From Flavobacteriia bacterium (GTDB taxonomy: Bacteria; Bacteroidota; Bacteroidia; Flavobacteriales; Flavobacteriaceae): 64,000 bases of DNA. The DNA is taken from the NCBI GenBank assembly GCA_013298525.1, contig JAAFHW010000003.1, positions 13,247 to 77,246 of the forward strand, in the 5' to 3' direction. The notes below the pieces were generated by a model. That model had not been told where the DNA came from, did no database searches, and was given only the letters and a program-made list of their open reading frames with translations. The position numbers and the translations under genes were made by a program. Below are positions 19,116 to 29,557 of the stretch, in pieces. The number at the start of each line of letters is the position of its first letter. Position 1 is the first letter of the stretch.

Positions 19116-19187
19116 GTCTCTAAAAGTTAGTATTTGTAAAATAGCCACAAATATACATTGCATTATTTAATTCTCAAAAATCATTAG

Positions 19188-19223
19188 ATAAACGTTTGTT
19201 ATTTATGCGTTAAAAACGTTTAT
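19188..19223. promoter_or_regulatory. Perfect 10-bp inverted repeat upstream of the nuo operon, possible operator
   Basis: ATAAACGTTT-N16-AAACGTTTAT; each arm contains the palindrome AAACGTTT, centres 24 nt apart. Confidence 0.5.
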
Positions 19224-19257
19224 TTAAACCTATTCTAAATAATATTTATGAAAACAA

Positions 19258-19288
19258 AAAAACGCTCTAAAAATTTCAGAGCGTTTGA
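19258..19288 (-). terminator. Rho-independent terminator of the cold-shock gene
   Basis: Stem AAACGCTCT (19260-19268)/AGAGCGTTT (19278-19286), minus-strand T tract TTTTTTTG. Confidence 0.85.
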
Positions 19289-19317
19289 CCATTTAGGCAA
19301 TCAAAAAATAATATATA

Positions 19318-19518
19318 TTAGTCTTCGATAACTACTACTTGAGCAGCTACTTTACCTTTTCTTCCTTCTTCTTCTTCGTAAGAAACTTTGTCTCCTTCGT
19401 TTAAGTTTTCAGCTTTAATACCTGTAGCGTGAACGAAAATGTCTTTTCCATTTTCATCATCTGTAATGAATCCGTAACCTTTTGACTCATTGAAAAATTT
19501 AACTGTACCTGTGCGCAT
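19318..19518 (-). CDS. Cold-shock domain protein
   Basis: 66 aa; GTVKFFNESKGYGFITDDENGKDIFVHATGI with RNP1/RNP2 motifs. Confidence 0.96.
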   Translation of the reverse strand: MRTGTVKFFNESKGYGFITDDENGKDIFVHATGIKAENLNEGDKVSYEEEEGRKGKVAAQVVVIED

Positions 19519-19674
19519 TTTGTAATGTAAAAAAAATTAATAATGGTCAAAGATATACTTATTTATGACATAGCAAACAAAAATTAAATAAAAGTTTAAA
19601 AAATTTACAATAATTTAAAATTATAATTGAATGATTTTCAGTGTAATATTTGAAAAATTCTAAATTTTGCAATA

Positions 19675-19716
19675 AAAAAAGCAACTATTTATAAATTTTT
19701 AAATAGTTGCTTTTAG
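19675..19716 (-). terminator. Rho-independent terminator after aspS
   Basis: 14-bp stem AAAAGCAACTATTT (19677-19690)/AAATAGTTGCTTTT (19701-19714) with a minus-strand T run. Confidence 0.85.
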
Positions 19717-19739
19717 AATATTTGAGAATTTGATATAAA

Positions 19740-21491
19740 TTACTTTAAATCAACTTTTATATGTAATTCATTTAATTGTGCGTCATCAATTACAGATGGT
19801 GCATCAATCATAACATCTCTTCCTGAATTGTTTTTTGGGAAGGCGATAAAATCACGAATGGTTTCTTGTCCACCCAAAATTGCTACTAATCTATCCAATC
19901 CAAAGGCTAAACCTCCATGTGGTGGTGCTCCAAATTGAAATGCATCCATTAAAAATCCAAACTGATTACGAGCTTCTTCTTCTGTAAATCCTAAATATTT
20001 GAACATTAATTGTTGGGTTGCTTTATCGTGAATTCTAATAGAACCACCACCAATTTCGTTTCCGTTCAAAACCATATCATAAGCATTTGCGCGAACTTTT
20101 CCTGGATTTGTTGCTAACAATTCCATGTCTTCAGGTTTTGGCGAAGTAAATGGATGGTGCATTGCATGCCATCTTCCAGATTCTTCGTCTAATTCTAATA
20201 ATGGGAAATCAACAACCCATAATGGAGCAAATTCAGCTGGATTTCTCAATCCTAATCTTGTTGCTAATTCCATTCTTAAAGCAGAAAGTTGAGCACGAGT
20301 TTTATCAGCTGGACCAGAAAGTACAAAAATCATATCACCAGCTTTTGCACCAGTAATCTCAGCCCATTTTTTCAAATCTTCTTGATCGTAAAATTTATCT
20401 ACAGATGATTTGTAAGTTCCATCGGCTTCACATTTTACATAAACCATTCCTGATGCACCAACTTGTGGACGTTTTACCCAGTCAATTAAAGCATCGATTT
20501 CTTTACGAGTATAAGTTGCACAATTTGGAGCTGCAATTCCAACAACTAATTCTGCTGCATTAAAAACAGGAAAATCTTTGTGTTGCGCTACTTCATTTAA
20601 CTCACCAAATTTCATGTCAAAACGAATGTCTGGTTTGTCATTACCATAAGTTTTCATTGCATAATCGTAGGTAATTCTTGGGAATTTTTCTACTTCAATG
20701 CCTTTTATTTCTTTTAGTAAATGACGCGTTAATCCTTCAAAAACATTTAGAATATCTTCTTGTTCTACAAATGCCATTTCGCAATCGATTTGCGTAAACT
20801 CAGGCTGTCTGTCGGCACGTAAATCTTCGTCACGGAAACATTTTACAATTTGAAAATATTTATCCATTCCACCAACCATCAAAAGTTGTTTGAATGTTTG
20901 AGGCGATTGAGGCAAGGCATAAAACTGACCTTCATTCATTCTACTTGGAACTACGAAATCTCTTGCTCCTTCTGGAGTTGATTTGATTAAATAAGGAGTT
21001 TCAACTTCACAAAAATCTAAATCAGAAAGGTAATTTCTAACGGCTTGAGCCACTTTATGACGGAATAACAAGCTGTTTTTAACTGGATTTCTACGAATAT
21101 CCAAGTAACGGTATTTCATTCTAATGTCTTCACCACCGTCTGTTTCATCTTCAATAGTGAAAGGTGGTGTTAATGCTGCATTTAGAATCGTCATTTCTTT
21201 TACAAGAATTTCAATTTCACCTGTTGCAATATTTTTATTTTTGGCTTCACGCTCAATTACAGTTCCTTTTACTTGAACTACAAATTCTCTTCCAAGGGTT
21301 TTAGCCAATTCGAAAACTGATTTTTCTGAACGACTTTCGTCAAATAATAATTGTGTAATTCCATAACGGTCGCGTAAATCAACCCAATTCATGAATCCCT
21401 TATCTCTTGATTTTTGTACCCAACCAGCAAGTGTAACTTCTTGATTAATATGTGAGGCGTTCAACTCACCACAATTATGACTTCTATACAT
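19740..21491 (-). CDS. aspS: Aspartyl-tRNA synthetase
   Basis: [70 protein letters not shown]. The ORF track extends to 21560; MYRSHNC at 21491 is the likely start. Confidence 0.97.
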   Translation of the reverse strand: MYRSHNCGELNASHINQEVTLAGWVQKSRDKGFMNWVDLRDRYGITQLLFDESRSEKSVFELAKTLGREFVVQVKGTVIEREAKNKNIATGEIEILVKEMTILNAALTPPFTIEDETDGGEDIRMKYRYLDIRRNPVKNSLLFRHKVAQAVRNYLSDLDFCEVETPYLIKSTPEGARDFVVPSRMNEGQFYALPQSPQTFKQLLMVGGMDKYFQIVKCFRDEDLRADRQPEFTQIDCEMAFVEQEDILNVFEGLTRHLLKEIKGIEVEKFPRITYDYAMKTYGNDKPDIRFDMKFGELNEVAQHKDFPVFNAAELVVGIAAPNCATYTRKEIDALIDWVKRPQVGASGMVYVKCEADGTYKSSVDKFYDQEDLKKWAEITGAKAGDMIFVLSGPADKTRAQLSALRMELATRLGLRNPAEFAPLWVVDFPLLELDEESGRWHAMHHPFTSPKPEDMELLATNPGKVRANAYDMVLNGNEIGGGSIRIHDKATQQLMFKYLGFTEEEARNQFGFLMDAFQFGAPPHGGLAFGLDRLVAILGGQETIRDFIAFPKNNSGRDVMIDAPSVIDDAQLNELHIKVDLK

Positions 21492-21650
21492 TTGGAATAA
21501 AATTTTTTTATAAATAACAATTCGACCTTTGGTCTTGGGTGCAAAAGTAAAAAACTTCAACCGAAATAAACACTAAATATTTTCATAATGAATAATTGAT
21601 GGTAAATAAATTTAACTACATTTGGTTTTACTTAAATTAAAATTAATAAT

Positions 21651-22649
21651 ATGAAAAAATTTGGAATCTTTTTATTTGCGCTTGTGTTATCAAATATAAG
21701 CTTTGGGCAAGATAATGTTGTAAAGTTTGAAGCAGATGTTGCTCACAGAAATGGCGATATACTTTTTATTAAAAACAATAGAATAATTGTTAAAGAAATT
21801 AAAGTAGAAGGTGATGGACATTTTAGTTCGTCATTTGAAATTAAAGAAGGAATGTATCAATTGTTTGATGGAGCTGAATATACTGAACTATTTTTGAAAA
21901 ATGGTTTTGACTTAAAAATGAAAATGGATGCACAGAATTTTGATGAGTCAATTGTATATTCTGGAAAAGGAGCAGCTGAGAATAATTATTTAGCTCAAAA
22001 AATATTGAGTGAAAGTAAGTTTGATGCAGAAAGTCTTTTTGCTGCTAAAACTATGGAAGAATTTACTGCTAAAATTACAGAAAAGCAAAAAGCTGATATT
22101 GCTAAATTGGATGCTGCAAAATTGGATGCAAATTTTGTTGCACTTCAGAAAAAAGCAATGGAAACAGAAATGTTTCAAATGAAGATGTATTTTGGAGAGA
22201 AATTAAAACAACAAAAATTAAACAACACACAAGCACCATCTTTTGATTATGAAAACCATGCTGGTGGAAAAACCAAGTTAGAAGACTTGAGAGGAAAATA
22301 TGTTTACATTGATGTTTGGGCTACTTGGTGTGGACCTTGTCGTGCAGAAATTCCATCTTTGCAAAAAATTGAAGAGAAATATCATGATAAAAAAATTGCT
22401 TTTGTAAGTATTTCTGTTGATGAGCAAAAAGATTATGAAAAGTGGAAAAAGTTTGTAGTTGAAAAACAACTTGGTGGAATCCAATTGTATGCTGATAAAA
22501 ACTGGATGTCTGCTTTTATTAAAGCATTTGGAATTAATTCTATTCCAAGATTTATTTTAATCGATCCAACTGGAAAAGTGGTTAATGCTGATGCTGATAG
22601 ACCATCAAATCCTAAATTACAAGAGCAACTTGATGCACTTTTAAAATAG
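21651..22649 (+). CDS. TlpA/ResA-like thioredoxin-fold protein with DUF4369-like N-terminus
   Basis: 332 aa, signal peptide, YVYIDVWATWCGPCRAEIPSLQKIEEKY. Confidence 0.9.
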   Translation: MKKFGIFLFALVLSNISFGQDNVVKFEADVAHRNGDILFIKNNRIIVKEIKVEGDGHFSSSFEIKEGMYQLFDGAEYTELFLKNGFDLKMKMDAQNFDESIVYSGKGAAENNYLAQKILSESKFDAESLFAAKTMEEFTAKITEKQKADIAKLDAAKLDANFVALQKKAMETEMFQMKMYFGEKLKQQKLNNTQAPSFDYENHAGGKTKLEDLRGKYVYIDVWATWCGPCRAEIPSLQKIEEKYHDKKIAFVSISVDEQKDYEKWKKFVVEKQLGGIQLYADKNWMSAFIKAFGINSIPRFILIDPTGKVVNADADRPSNPKLQEQLDALLK

Positions 22650-22669
22650 TTTAGATTTAGTACAAAATA

Positions 22670-22701
22670 AAAAGCTCCGAAGAATATTCGGAGCTTTTTT
22701 G
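22670..22701. terminator. Terminator between the convergent thioredoxin and RND genes
   Basis: AAGCTCCGAA (22672-22681)/TTCGGAGCTT (22687-22696) then TTTTG. Confidence 0.88.
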
Positions 22702-22718
22702 TTTAAACAACAATTTTA

Positions 22719-25700
22719 TTAATCTTCAGTTGCAATTCTTCTAGATTCTCTTCTGTCTCTCAGTCTATATTTTACTCGTTTTACTAAGTAGAACATTACT
22801 GGAACCATAATTAAAGTTAAGACAGTTGCATAGGTTAATCCGAAGATTATTGTCCATGCTAATGGTCCCCAAAACATTACGTTATCTCCACCAATAAATA
22901 TATGTGGATTCAAATCAGTAATAAGTGAAAAGAAGTCAAAGTTCAATCCAATTGCCAACGGAATTAATCCAAGAACCGCAGTTAAAGCAGTCAATAAAAC
23001 TGGACGTAAACGTGATTTTCCTGATTCGATGATTACTTCTTTTATTTCTTCTAACGATAAATCATCGTGGCTATTTAGATGTTTTTCGGCAACTTTTTTA
23101 TCTAATAATAAGACGAAGAAGTCCATTAATACAATTCCGTTTTTCACCACAATTCCGGCAAGAGAAATGATTCCCATCATCGTCATTAGAATTACGAAAT
23201 CCATATTTGCAATTACATAGCCATAGAAAACACCACTAAAACTCAAGATAACTGTAAACAAAATTACCATTGTTTTTGAAACCGAATTAAATTGTAAAAC
23301 AATAATAATTGTGATTCCTGCCAACGCTAAAAACAGTGCGTACATCAAGAAACTTTGATTCTTTCCTTGTTCTTCTTGAACTCCAGAAAACGAATAGGTT
23401 ACTGTTTTTGGTAATTCATATCCTTTTAATTCAGCCTGTATTTGCTTTGTAATTTCGTCACCATTAAAACCGGTCAAAACATTAGAATAAACCGTCATGA
23501 TTCGCTTTTGGTTTTTTCTTTTGATTTGGTTGTAAGTAGTCGTTTTTTCTGTTTGAGAAACAGCCGAAATTGGCACTTGCATCATCTGACCATTGTTCTG
23601 ATTTCTGAACGTTAATGATTGATTGAACAATACATTTTCGTTTTTACGTTGATCTTCTTGCATACGCATCGTGATATTATAATCGTCATCACCTTCTTTA
23701 TAAGTAGAGATTTCTTGACCATAAACAGAACGACGTAAATTAAATCCTAATTGTCCTGTTGAAACACCTAAACTTCCTGCGCTAACTCTATCGACTTTTA
23801 CTTCCAATTCTGGACTTTCTTTGTTTACATCAATAGCCAAACGTTCAATTCCTGGGATGTTTTTGGCATCAATAAAAGCAATCATTTTGTCGGCTTCTTT
23901 TAGCATCAAATCATAGTCAGTTCCTGTAAGTTGAATACTAATTGGATAACCTGCTGGTGGACCATTTGAATCTTTTTCAACCGTAACAGTTGCGCCTGCG
24001 ATACCTTTTACTTTGGCACGAATTTCTTCTAAAATAACATTGGTGTCAATGCCTTGACGGAATTTGAATTCGGAGAAATTCACTGTAACTTTTCCTTTAA
24101 AAGGTGTTTCCGATGCTGAACCTGCGTCAACATTTGGATTTCCTGCACCAACACCAACTTGAGAAACAATTGATTCTGCCAAAAAGTTTTCTTTAGTAGT
24201 TTCATCAACATATTTACTCAAAATTTCAATTACTTGTTTTTCAACAAATAATGTTGCTTTATTGGTTTTTTGAATGTCAGTTCCTTGCGGATATTCAATA
24301 TAAGTGATTACTTGATTTGGAGTATTTTCTGGAAAAAACAATACTTTTCTTGGGAAAATTCCAAGTAGAATGAATGAGAAAAATAACAAACCAATAATTC
24401 CAGCTAAAGCAAACCAAGCTCTTTTCCCTGTCAATATCTTAGCCAAGAAATTCTTGTACTTATCTTCCATTTTTGGAAAAAAGTTATGCTGAAAGTCCTG
24501 AGTCCATTGGTATAATTTTAGTTTATACAACCACATTAATCCAAGAGAAATTATAGCTAAATGGCCGATTGCTTTTGCAAAAGTAGAATTTGTTAAATGT
24601 CCTAAAATGACAAAAACAATACCAAGAACACTAAATATAATAGTATATAATTTAGCTGATTTTTTAGAAACATTTTTATCTTCAATAGCCATTGAACCAC
24701 CAGTCATGGCAGCATTTACAACCATTGCCACAAATAATGAAGCGGTAAGTGTAACTGTTAATGTGATTGGGAAATATTTCATGAATTTACCCATTGTTCC
24801 TGGCCACAATGCAAATGGTAAAAACGCCATAAGAGTTGTAGCAGTTGAGGATATAACAGGCCAAGCGATTTCGCCAATACCAACTTTGGAAGCGGTAACT
24901 CTATCCATTCCTTTTTTCATGTTAGCAAAAACGTTGTCTACAACTACGATTCCGTCATCAACAAGCATTCCTAATCCCATTACTAATCCGAAAAGAACCA
25001 TGGTGTTTAAGGTCAATCCAAACATGGAAAGAATACTAAACGCCATCAACATTGAGAGTGGAATTGCTGCTCCAACGAAAAGTGAATTTCGTAATCCCAT
25101 TGTAAACATTAGCACAATCATTACTAACACAATACCAAAAATAATGTGGTTTGATAATTCGCTAACTTGGTGTTCAACTCTTGATGATTGATCGTTTGAA
25201 AGTGTTAGTTTTAAGTTGGATGGCAAATAAGAATTTTCTGCTTTTTCTAGTTTTTCTTTTACTTGTTCAATAGCAGAAATCATGTTTTGATTAGAACGTT
25301 TTTTCACATTCAACATCACCACTTCAGTTCCTTTTTCACGAGCGTAAGTAGTTTTTTCTTTTTCCTTGAAACTGATTGTTGCAATATCTTTTAGATAAAC
25401 AGCGCCACCATAAGATTTGATTATAATATTTTCTAATTCTTTAGGATCTTTTATTTCACCAACAATTCTGATGTTATTTCTAGAACCTTGAGAAACTAAA
25501 TTTCCACCCGAAAGTGTCATGTTTTCATATTTTACAGCATTTTGAATTTCGTCAAACGAAACTTGCGCTGCTGTCATTTTGAAAATATCTACAGCGATTT
25601 CTACTTCTTTATCATCGACACCAAGAATATCTACTTTTTTAACTTCTGGGATTTCTTCAATATCATCTTGAAGCAATTCGCCATATTTTTTAAGTTGTTG

Positions 25701-26189
25701 TGTAGTATAATTCCCTTGCAAATTGATATTTAAAATTGGCACCTCTTCCGAAATGTTAAGTTCAAATACGTTTGGTTCTACTTTGCTTCCGTTGTCAAGA
25801 TTTGGCCAATCTGTATCTGCTTTAGAAAAATCGACTTTATCTTTGATTTTCGTTTTAGCATCTTCAATGCTTACTTTATCGGCAAATTCAACGATAATCA
25901 TACCATAATCTTGAAACGAACTAGACGTAATTTTTTCTACTCCTGAAATGTTTTTAAACTCCTTTTCAAGCGGTTTAATTACTAATTTTTCAACATCTTC
26001 GGCAGAGTTTCCTGGGAAAACAGACGAAATGTATACTTTGTTCTCGATGATTTCTGGAAAATCTTCACGAGGCATTGTTACGTAGGCAATTACACCTGTA
26101 ACAACGATTAATAAGGTCAAGATGTAAACAGTAACTCGATTGTCAACTGCCCAACTTGATATACTGAATTCTTTATTTGTGTGACTCAT
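22719..26189 (-). CDS. RND efflux transporter, inner-membrane permease (AcrB/MexB/CusA-like)
   Basis: 1156 aa; PREDFPEIIENKVYISSVFPGNSAEDVEKLVIKPLE, GLVMGLGMLVDDGIVVVDNVF, GIVVKNGIVLMDF. Confidence 0.95.
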   Translation of the reverse strand: MSHTNKEFSISSWAVDNRVTVYILTLLIVVTGVIAYVTMPREDFPEIIENKVYISSVFPGNSAEDVEKLVIKPLEKEFKNISGVEKITSSSFQDYGMIIVEFADKVSIEDAKTKIKDKVDFSKADTDWPNLDNGSKVEPNVFELNISEEVPILNINLQGNYTTQQLKKYGELLQDDIEEIPEVKKVDILGVDDKEVEIAVDIFKMTAAQVSFDEIQNAVKYENMTLSGGNLVSQGSRNNIRIVGEIKDPKELENIIIKSYGGAVYLKDIATISFKEKEKTTYAREKGTEVVMLNVKKRSNQNMISAIEQVKEKLEKAENSYLPSNLKLTLSNDQSSRVEHQVSELSNHIIFGIVLVMIVLMFTMGLRNSLFVGAAIPLSMLMAFSILSMFGLTLNTMVLFGLVMGLGMLVDDGIVVVDNVFANMKKGMDRVTASKVGIGEIAWPVISSTATTLMAFLPFALWPGTMGKFMKYFPITLTVTLTASLFVAMVVNAAMTGGSMAIEDKNVSKKSAKLYTIIFSVLGIVFVILGHLTNSTFAKAIGHLAIISLGLMWLYKLKLYQWTQDFQHNFFPKMEDKYKNFLAKILTGKRAWFALAGIIGLLFFSFILLGIFPRKVLFFPENTPNQVITYIEYPQGTDIQKTNKATLFVEKQVIEILSKYVDETTKENFLAESIVSQVGVGAGNPNVDAGSASETPFKGKVTVNFSEFKFRQGIDTNVILEEIRAKVKGIAGATVTVEKDSNGPPAGYPISIQLTGTDYDLMLKEADKMIAFIDAKNIPGIERLAIDVNKESPELEVKVDRVSAGSLGVSTGQLGFNLRRSVYGQEISTYKEGDDDYNITMRMQEDQRKNENVLFNQSLTFRNQNNGQMMQVPISAVSQTEKTTTYNQIKRKNQKRIMTVYSNVLTGFNGDEITKQIQAELKGYELPKTVTYSFSGVQEEQGKNQSFLMYALFLALAGITIIIVLQFNSVSKTMVILFTVILSFSGVFYGYVIANMDFVILMTMMGIISLAGIVVKNGIVLMDFFVLLLDKKVAEKHLNSHDDLSLEEIKEVIIESGKSRLRPVLLTALTAVLGLIPLAIGLNFDFFSLITDLNPHIFIGGDNVMFWGPLAWTIIFGLTYATVLTLIMVPVMFYLVKRVKYRLRDRRESRRIATED

Positions 26190-26204
26190 ATATTTTGTTG
26201 TTGG

Positions 26205-26253
26205 TTGTCGGTTATCAGTTGTCGGTTTAGAACCGACAACAGAAAACTGACAA
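26205..26253. repeat. Intra-operonic inverted-iteron element, RND/MFP gap
   Basis: TTGTCGGTTATCAGTTGTCGGTT - tag - AACCGACAACAGAAAACTGACAA; 23-nt imperfect arms, each made of ~11-nt GTTGTCGGTT-type units. Confidence 0.85.
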
Positions 26254-26264
26254 TTATTTTACAT

Positions 26265-27410
26265 TTAGAAATTAAGTTTCATTCCGTCTGCAATAGTATT
26301 TACACCTTCGATTACAATGATGTCATTTGCTGATAATCCGCTTACAATTTCGGTTACATTATCAGAAGATTTCCCAACTTTTACAAGTACTTTTTTAGCA
26401 GTTCCGGTTTTTCCATTAGAGTTAGTTACTGTGAAAACAAATTTGTTTCCTGTTCCATCTTCTTGAATAACATTGCTTGGAACTACAATCGAATTTTTAT
26501 TGGTATAATCAATGATTTTTAGTTTTGCAACTTGATTTGGACGCAATAAGTTTTCTGGATTTGGTACACTTACTTCAATTCCGAAACTTCTGTTATTTGG
26601 ATTTAAATAATTACCTACTTGACGCACTCTTCCTTTGTAAGTTTTGCCTAAAGAAGTTAAGAAAACATCAACTTCGGTACCAACTTTTAGTTTTCCGATA
26701 TAGGTTTCAGGAACAGATGTTGAAACATACATGTTTCCAAGATTTATTATTCTCATCAAACCTTGTGGACTTGGCGAAACAATTTGCCCTTTTTCTACAA
26801 AAACTTCGTCAATTGTTCCTGAAAAAGGAGCGCGAATTAATGTTTTAGATACTTGAGCTCTCATTTGTGCAACGGCTTTTTGAGCAGAAACCATTTGAGT
26901 TTGAGCTTGAAGAAATTGAATTTCAGAGCCAATTTTTTTATCCCAAAGATTTTTTTGTCTTTCAAATGATGTTTTTGCCAATGCGTATTGGTTTTCCAAA
27001 CTTGCTAATTGTTGACTCATACCTGCATCATCAACTCTACCAAGAATTTGTCCTTTAGAAACTCTTTGTCCTGCTTTTACAGTTAATGAAGTAAGATTTC
27101 CGCTGAATTCTGGTTGAACAAGGATGTTTTCTTTTGTATTTACGCTTCCTTGAATTTCTAGATAGTGACTAAAAGTAGTATCTTTTACTGATAAAACAGA
27201 AACTAAAGCTTCTTGGTTTTTAACTTCTACTAATTTTGAAAGAGCTTCATCAATTTTTGCTAAATCAGCTTGAATAAGACCTTTTTTAGTTTGAAGATCT
27301 TTTACATTTCCGGCTTTAATTAATTCATCAACAGTTGTAGCATTTTCTTTTTTTGAGCAAGACAATATCGATAAAGATATTATAGCGATTAAAAGTATTT
27401 TTTTACTCAT
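26265..27410 (-). CDS. RND efflux periplasmic adaptor (membrane fusion protein)
   Basis: Lipoprotein signal MSKKILLIAIISLSILSCSKK; VQPEFSGNLTSLTVKAGQRVSKGQILGRVDD, IRAPFSGTIDEVFVEKGQIVSP. Start taken at 27410 rather than 27449. Confidence 0.94.
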   Translation of the reverse strand: MSKKILLIAIISLSILSCSKKENATTVDELIKAGNVKDLQTKKGLIQADLAKIDEALSKLVEVKNQEALVSVLSVKDTTFSHYLEIQGSVNTKENILVQPEFSGNLTSLTVKAGQRVSKGQILGRVDDAGMSQQLASLENQYALAKTSFERQKNLWDKKIGSEIQFLQAQTQMVSAQKAVAQMRAQVSKTLIRAPFSGTIDEVFVEKGQIVSPSPQGLMRIINLGNMYVSTSVPETYIGKLKVGTEVDVFLTSLGKTYKGRVRQVGNYLNPNNRSFGIEVSVPNPENLLRPNQVAKLKIIDYTNKNSIVVPSNVIQEDGTGNKFVFTVTNSNGKTGTAKKVLVKVGKSSDNVTEIVSGLSANDIIVIEGVNTIADGMKLNF

Positions 27411-27461
27411 GACTTTTATTTTTTGGAATTCGTGAATCGTCGATTTCATATTATTTTGGGA

Positions 27462-28784
27462 TTAGTTTTTGTTTATTAATTTTTCTAAAGTTGCTTTTTT
27501 ATTGATTACATCAAGCATTGCTTGAAGATAATTTTGTTGAGCAGAGTATAATTGTTCTTGAGCTTTTGTTAAATCGAAACTACTAGCTAAACCTTCTGTA
27601 AATTTGATTTGGTTTTTATTTTCAATTCGTTCTGCCAAATTCAAATTGTTTTTAGATGTTGTCAATTGTTCTAAACTAAATTCGTAATCGCTTTTAGCTT
27701 TTTCAAATTGTAATTTTAATTTTTGCTCTGTTTCTGTTAATTGCGTTTTAGATTGTTCTAAAGCAATTTTTGCTTGTTGTGTTCTAGAACTTCTTCCGAA
27801 ACTACTAAAAATAGGAACGTTTAAATTAATACCAAGGTTAGAATAATTAAACCATTTTTGATCTTGATTTAAAAAATTGAATTCGTTTCCAAAAGAATTA
27901 TAACCAAAATTTACCGCAGCTCCTAGAGAAGGTAAAGCTTTGCTTTTTTCTAACTTTAAAAGTAATTCCTTACTAGTCTGAAGATTTTGACCTATTTGAT
28001 AATCAATGTTATTTGTAACATTAAATTCTTCTTTTAAAATAGCTAAGTCAACATTCGATTGTGTTAGGTTGTCTAACTTATCCGTAAGTTTTAATTCTTT
28101 ATCTAAGTTAATTCCTAATAACAATTTCATCATATCATTTGCAATTGTTTTTTGACGCTTTACATTTTCAAGCGAACTGTTTATTGATGACAATGTGATT
28201 TGTAATTGCTCCACATTTTCTTCTTCAATCAGTCCGTTTTTGTAGATTTCTTTAGTGTCGGAAAGTGTTTTTTCTAAAATACCTTTGTTTTTTTGAAGAA
28301 TCAAAATACTTTCATCTGCCAACAGAACATTTCCATAGGAATTGATTACTATTTCTTTTATTTCTTGTGCAGTTTTTACTTTTGCGTTTTCAGATATTTT
28401 CAAATAGGTTTTTGCTGATTGCAATCCTACCAAATAAGAGCCATCAAAAATTAATTGACTCAATGTTGCAGAAGCATTCATATTGTGCTTTGTTCCAAAA
28501 GTTAATGCTGTTGGAACACCACCAAAATCAATAATATTGGTTTGTAATTTAAAATTATTTTGATAGCCAACAGCTCCATTAATTTGAGGTAAACCTATTG
28601 TAGTAGTTTCCCATTTTTTTTGTTTTGCAGCTTCAATGTCTCTATTAGCATTTAAAACAGAATAATTGTTTTGAATGGCATGTTCAATTGCTTGTTTCAA
28701 AGAGAATGAGTAACTCTCTTTTTGTTCTTGTGCTTGCAAAATTGAAGCAAAGAAAAGTAAGGTTAGAATGATTTTGTTTTTCAT
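27462..28784 (-). CDS. TolC-family outer-membrane efflux protein
   Basis: 440 aa, signal peptide; YSFSLKQAIEHAIQNNYSVLNANRDIEAAKQKKWETTTIGLPQINGAVGYQ. Confidence 0.93.
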   Translation of the reverse strand: MKNKIILTLLFFASILQAQEQKESYSFSLKQAIEHAIQNNYSVLNANRDIEAAKQKKWETTTIGLPQINGAVGYQNNFKLQTNIIDFGGVPTALTFGTKHNMNASATLSQLIFDGSYLVGLQSAKTYLKISENAKVKTAQEIKEIVINSYGNVLLADESILILQKNKGILEKTLSDTKEIYKNGLIEEENVEQLQITLSSINSSLENVKRQKTIANDMMKLLLGINLDKELKLTDKLDNLTQSNVDLAILKEEFNVTNNIDYQIGQNLQTSKELLLKLEKSKALPSLGAAVNFGYNSFGNEFNFLNQDQKWFNYSNLGINLNVPIFSSFGRSSRTQQAKIALEQSKTQLTETEQKLKLQFEKAKSDYEFSLEQLTTSKNNLNLAERIENKNQIKFTEGLASSFDLTKAQEQLYSAQQNYLQAMLDVINKKATLEKLINKN

Positions 28785-28794
28785 GGATTGATGA

Positions 28795-29388
28795 TTATAT
28801 GTAGTTTATTAATTGTTTTTCTAATTCTATTATTCCTTTTGGTGTTGCGATGGCTCTTGTGTGATATTCTAATGCTTTTCCTTCTAGTTTGTAGGCATCG
28901 CTTTCTAATTGTGTGTTTTCGTTTATAGAAAAAATAAGCGTGTAATAGAACTTAGTAGCCGATTCAACATCTGTTTCTTGCCTGTAAAGTCCTTGTTGAA
29001 TTCCTTTTACAATATTTTGAGAAAACATTTTATTGCAATCTTCAATTTCATTAGCCATCATTTTTTCATAAATTTCAGGATAATGTTTTTTCAATTGATA
29101 CGCTGGTGAATGATCAAAAGATTGAAACATTTCTTTAAACATTTTTCTGATTTCAAAATTTTCTTCAATGGCATTAAAATTTTTGCTAACAACTTCGTCC
29201 ATTAACGAATGAATTTTTTGATGAATAACTTCAGTTCCTTCTTCAATTAATTTCTCTTTGTTGCTAAAATATTTGTAAATTGTTTTTTTAGAAATGCACA
29301 TTTCACAAGCAATATCATCCATAGTAACACTCTTGAAACCAAGTTTCAGGAACATGTCTGTTGCTTTTTTGATGATTTTTTCTTTCAT
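28795..29388 (-). CDS. TetR/AcrR-family regulator, first gene of the efflux operon
   Basis: MKEKIIKKATDMFLKLGFKSVTMDDIACEMCISKKTIYKYFSNKEKLIEEG. The track start at 29451 lies inside the operator/promoter; 29388 is preferred. Confidence 0.93.
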   Translation of the reverse strand: MKEKIIKKATDMFLKLGFKSVTMDDIACEMCISKKTIYKYFSNKEKLIEEGTEVIHQKIHSLMDEVVSKNFNAIEENFEIRKMFKEMFQSFDHSPAYQLKKHYPEIYEKMMANEIEDCNKMFSQNIVKGIQQGLYRQETDVESATKFYYTLIFSINENTQLESDAYKLEGKALEYHTRAIATPKGIIELEKQLINYI

Positions 29389-29409
29389 TTTTCTTCTAAA
29401 TTTCGATTG

Positions 29410-29450
29410 CAAATGTACGTTGGAAACTTTGAATACAAAAATAGTTTCCA
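29410..29450 (-). promoter_or_regulatory. Autoregulatory operator/promoter of the TetR-efflux operon
   Basis: Perfect inverted repeat TGGAAACT (29421-29428)-N14-AGTTTCCA (29443-29450), overlapping a minus-strand -33 TTG (29436-29438), 18-nt spacer and -7 TACATTTG (29410-29417). Confidence 0.7.
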
Positions 29451-29557
29451 TAGTATTTACATAAATTTAACATTTGATAAAGAGTAGGTTTTACTCATTA
29501 AAGTTTTTTTGACTTACTTTTGTAATCCTGAAACATTAAAAATCAAACTCAGAATTA

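Noticed and set aside
24607-25191. 194-aa plus-strand ORF inside the RND permease gene
   Set aside because: Antisense to a strongly conserved transporter gene; composition is typical of shadow ORFs and no family is recognisable.
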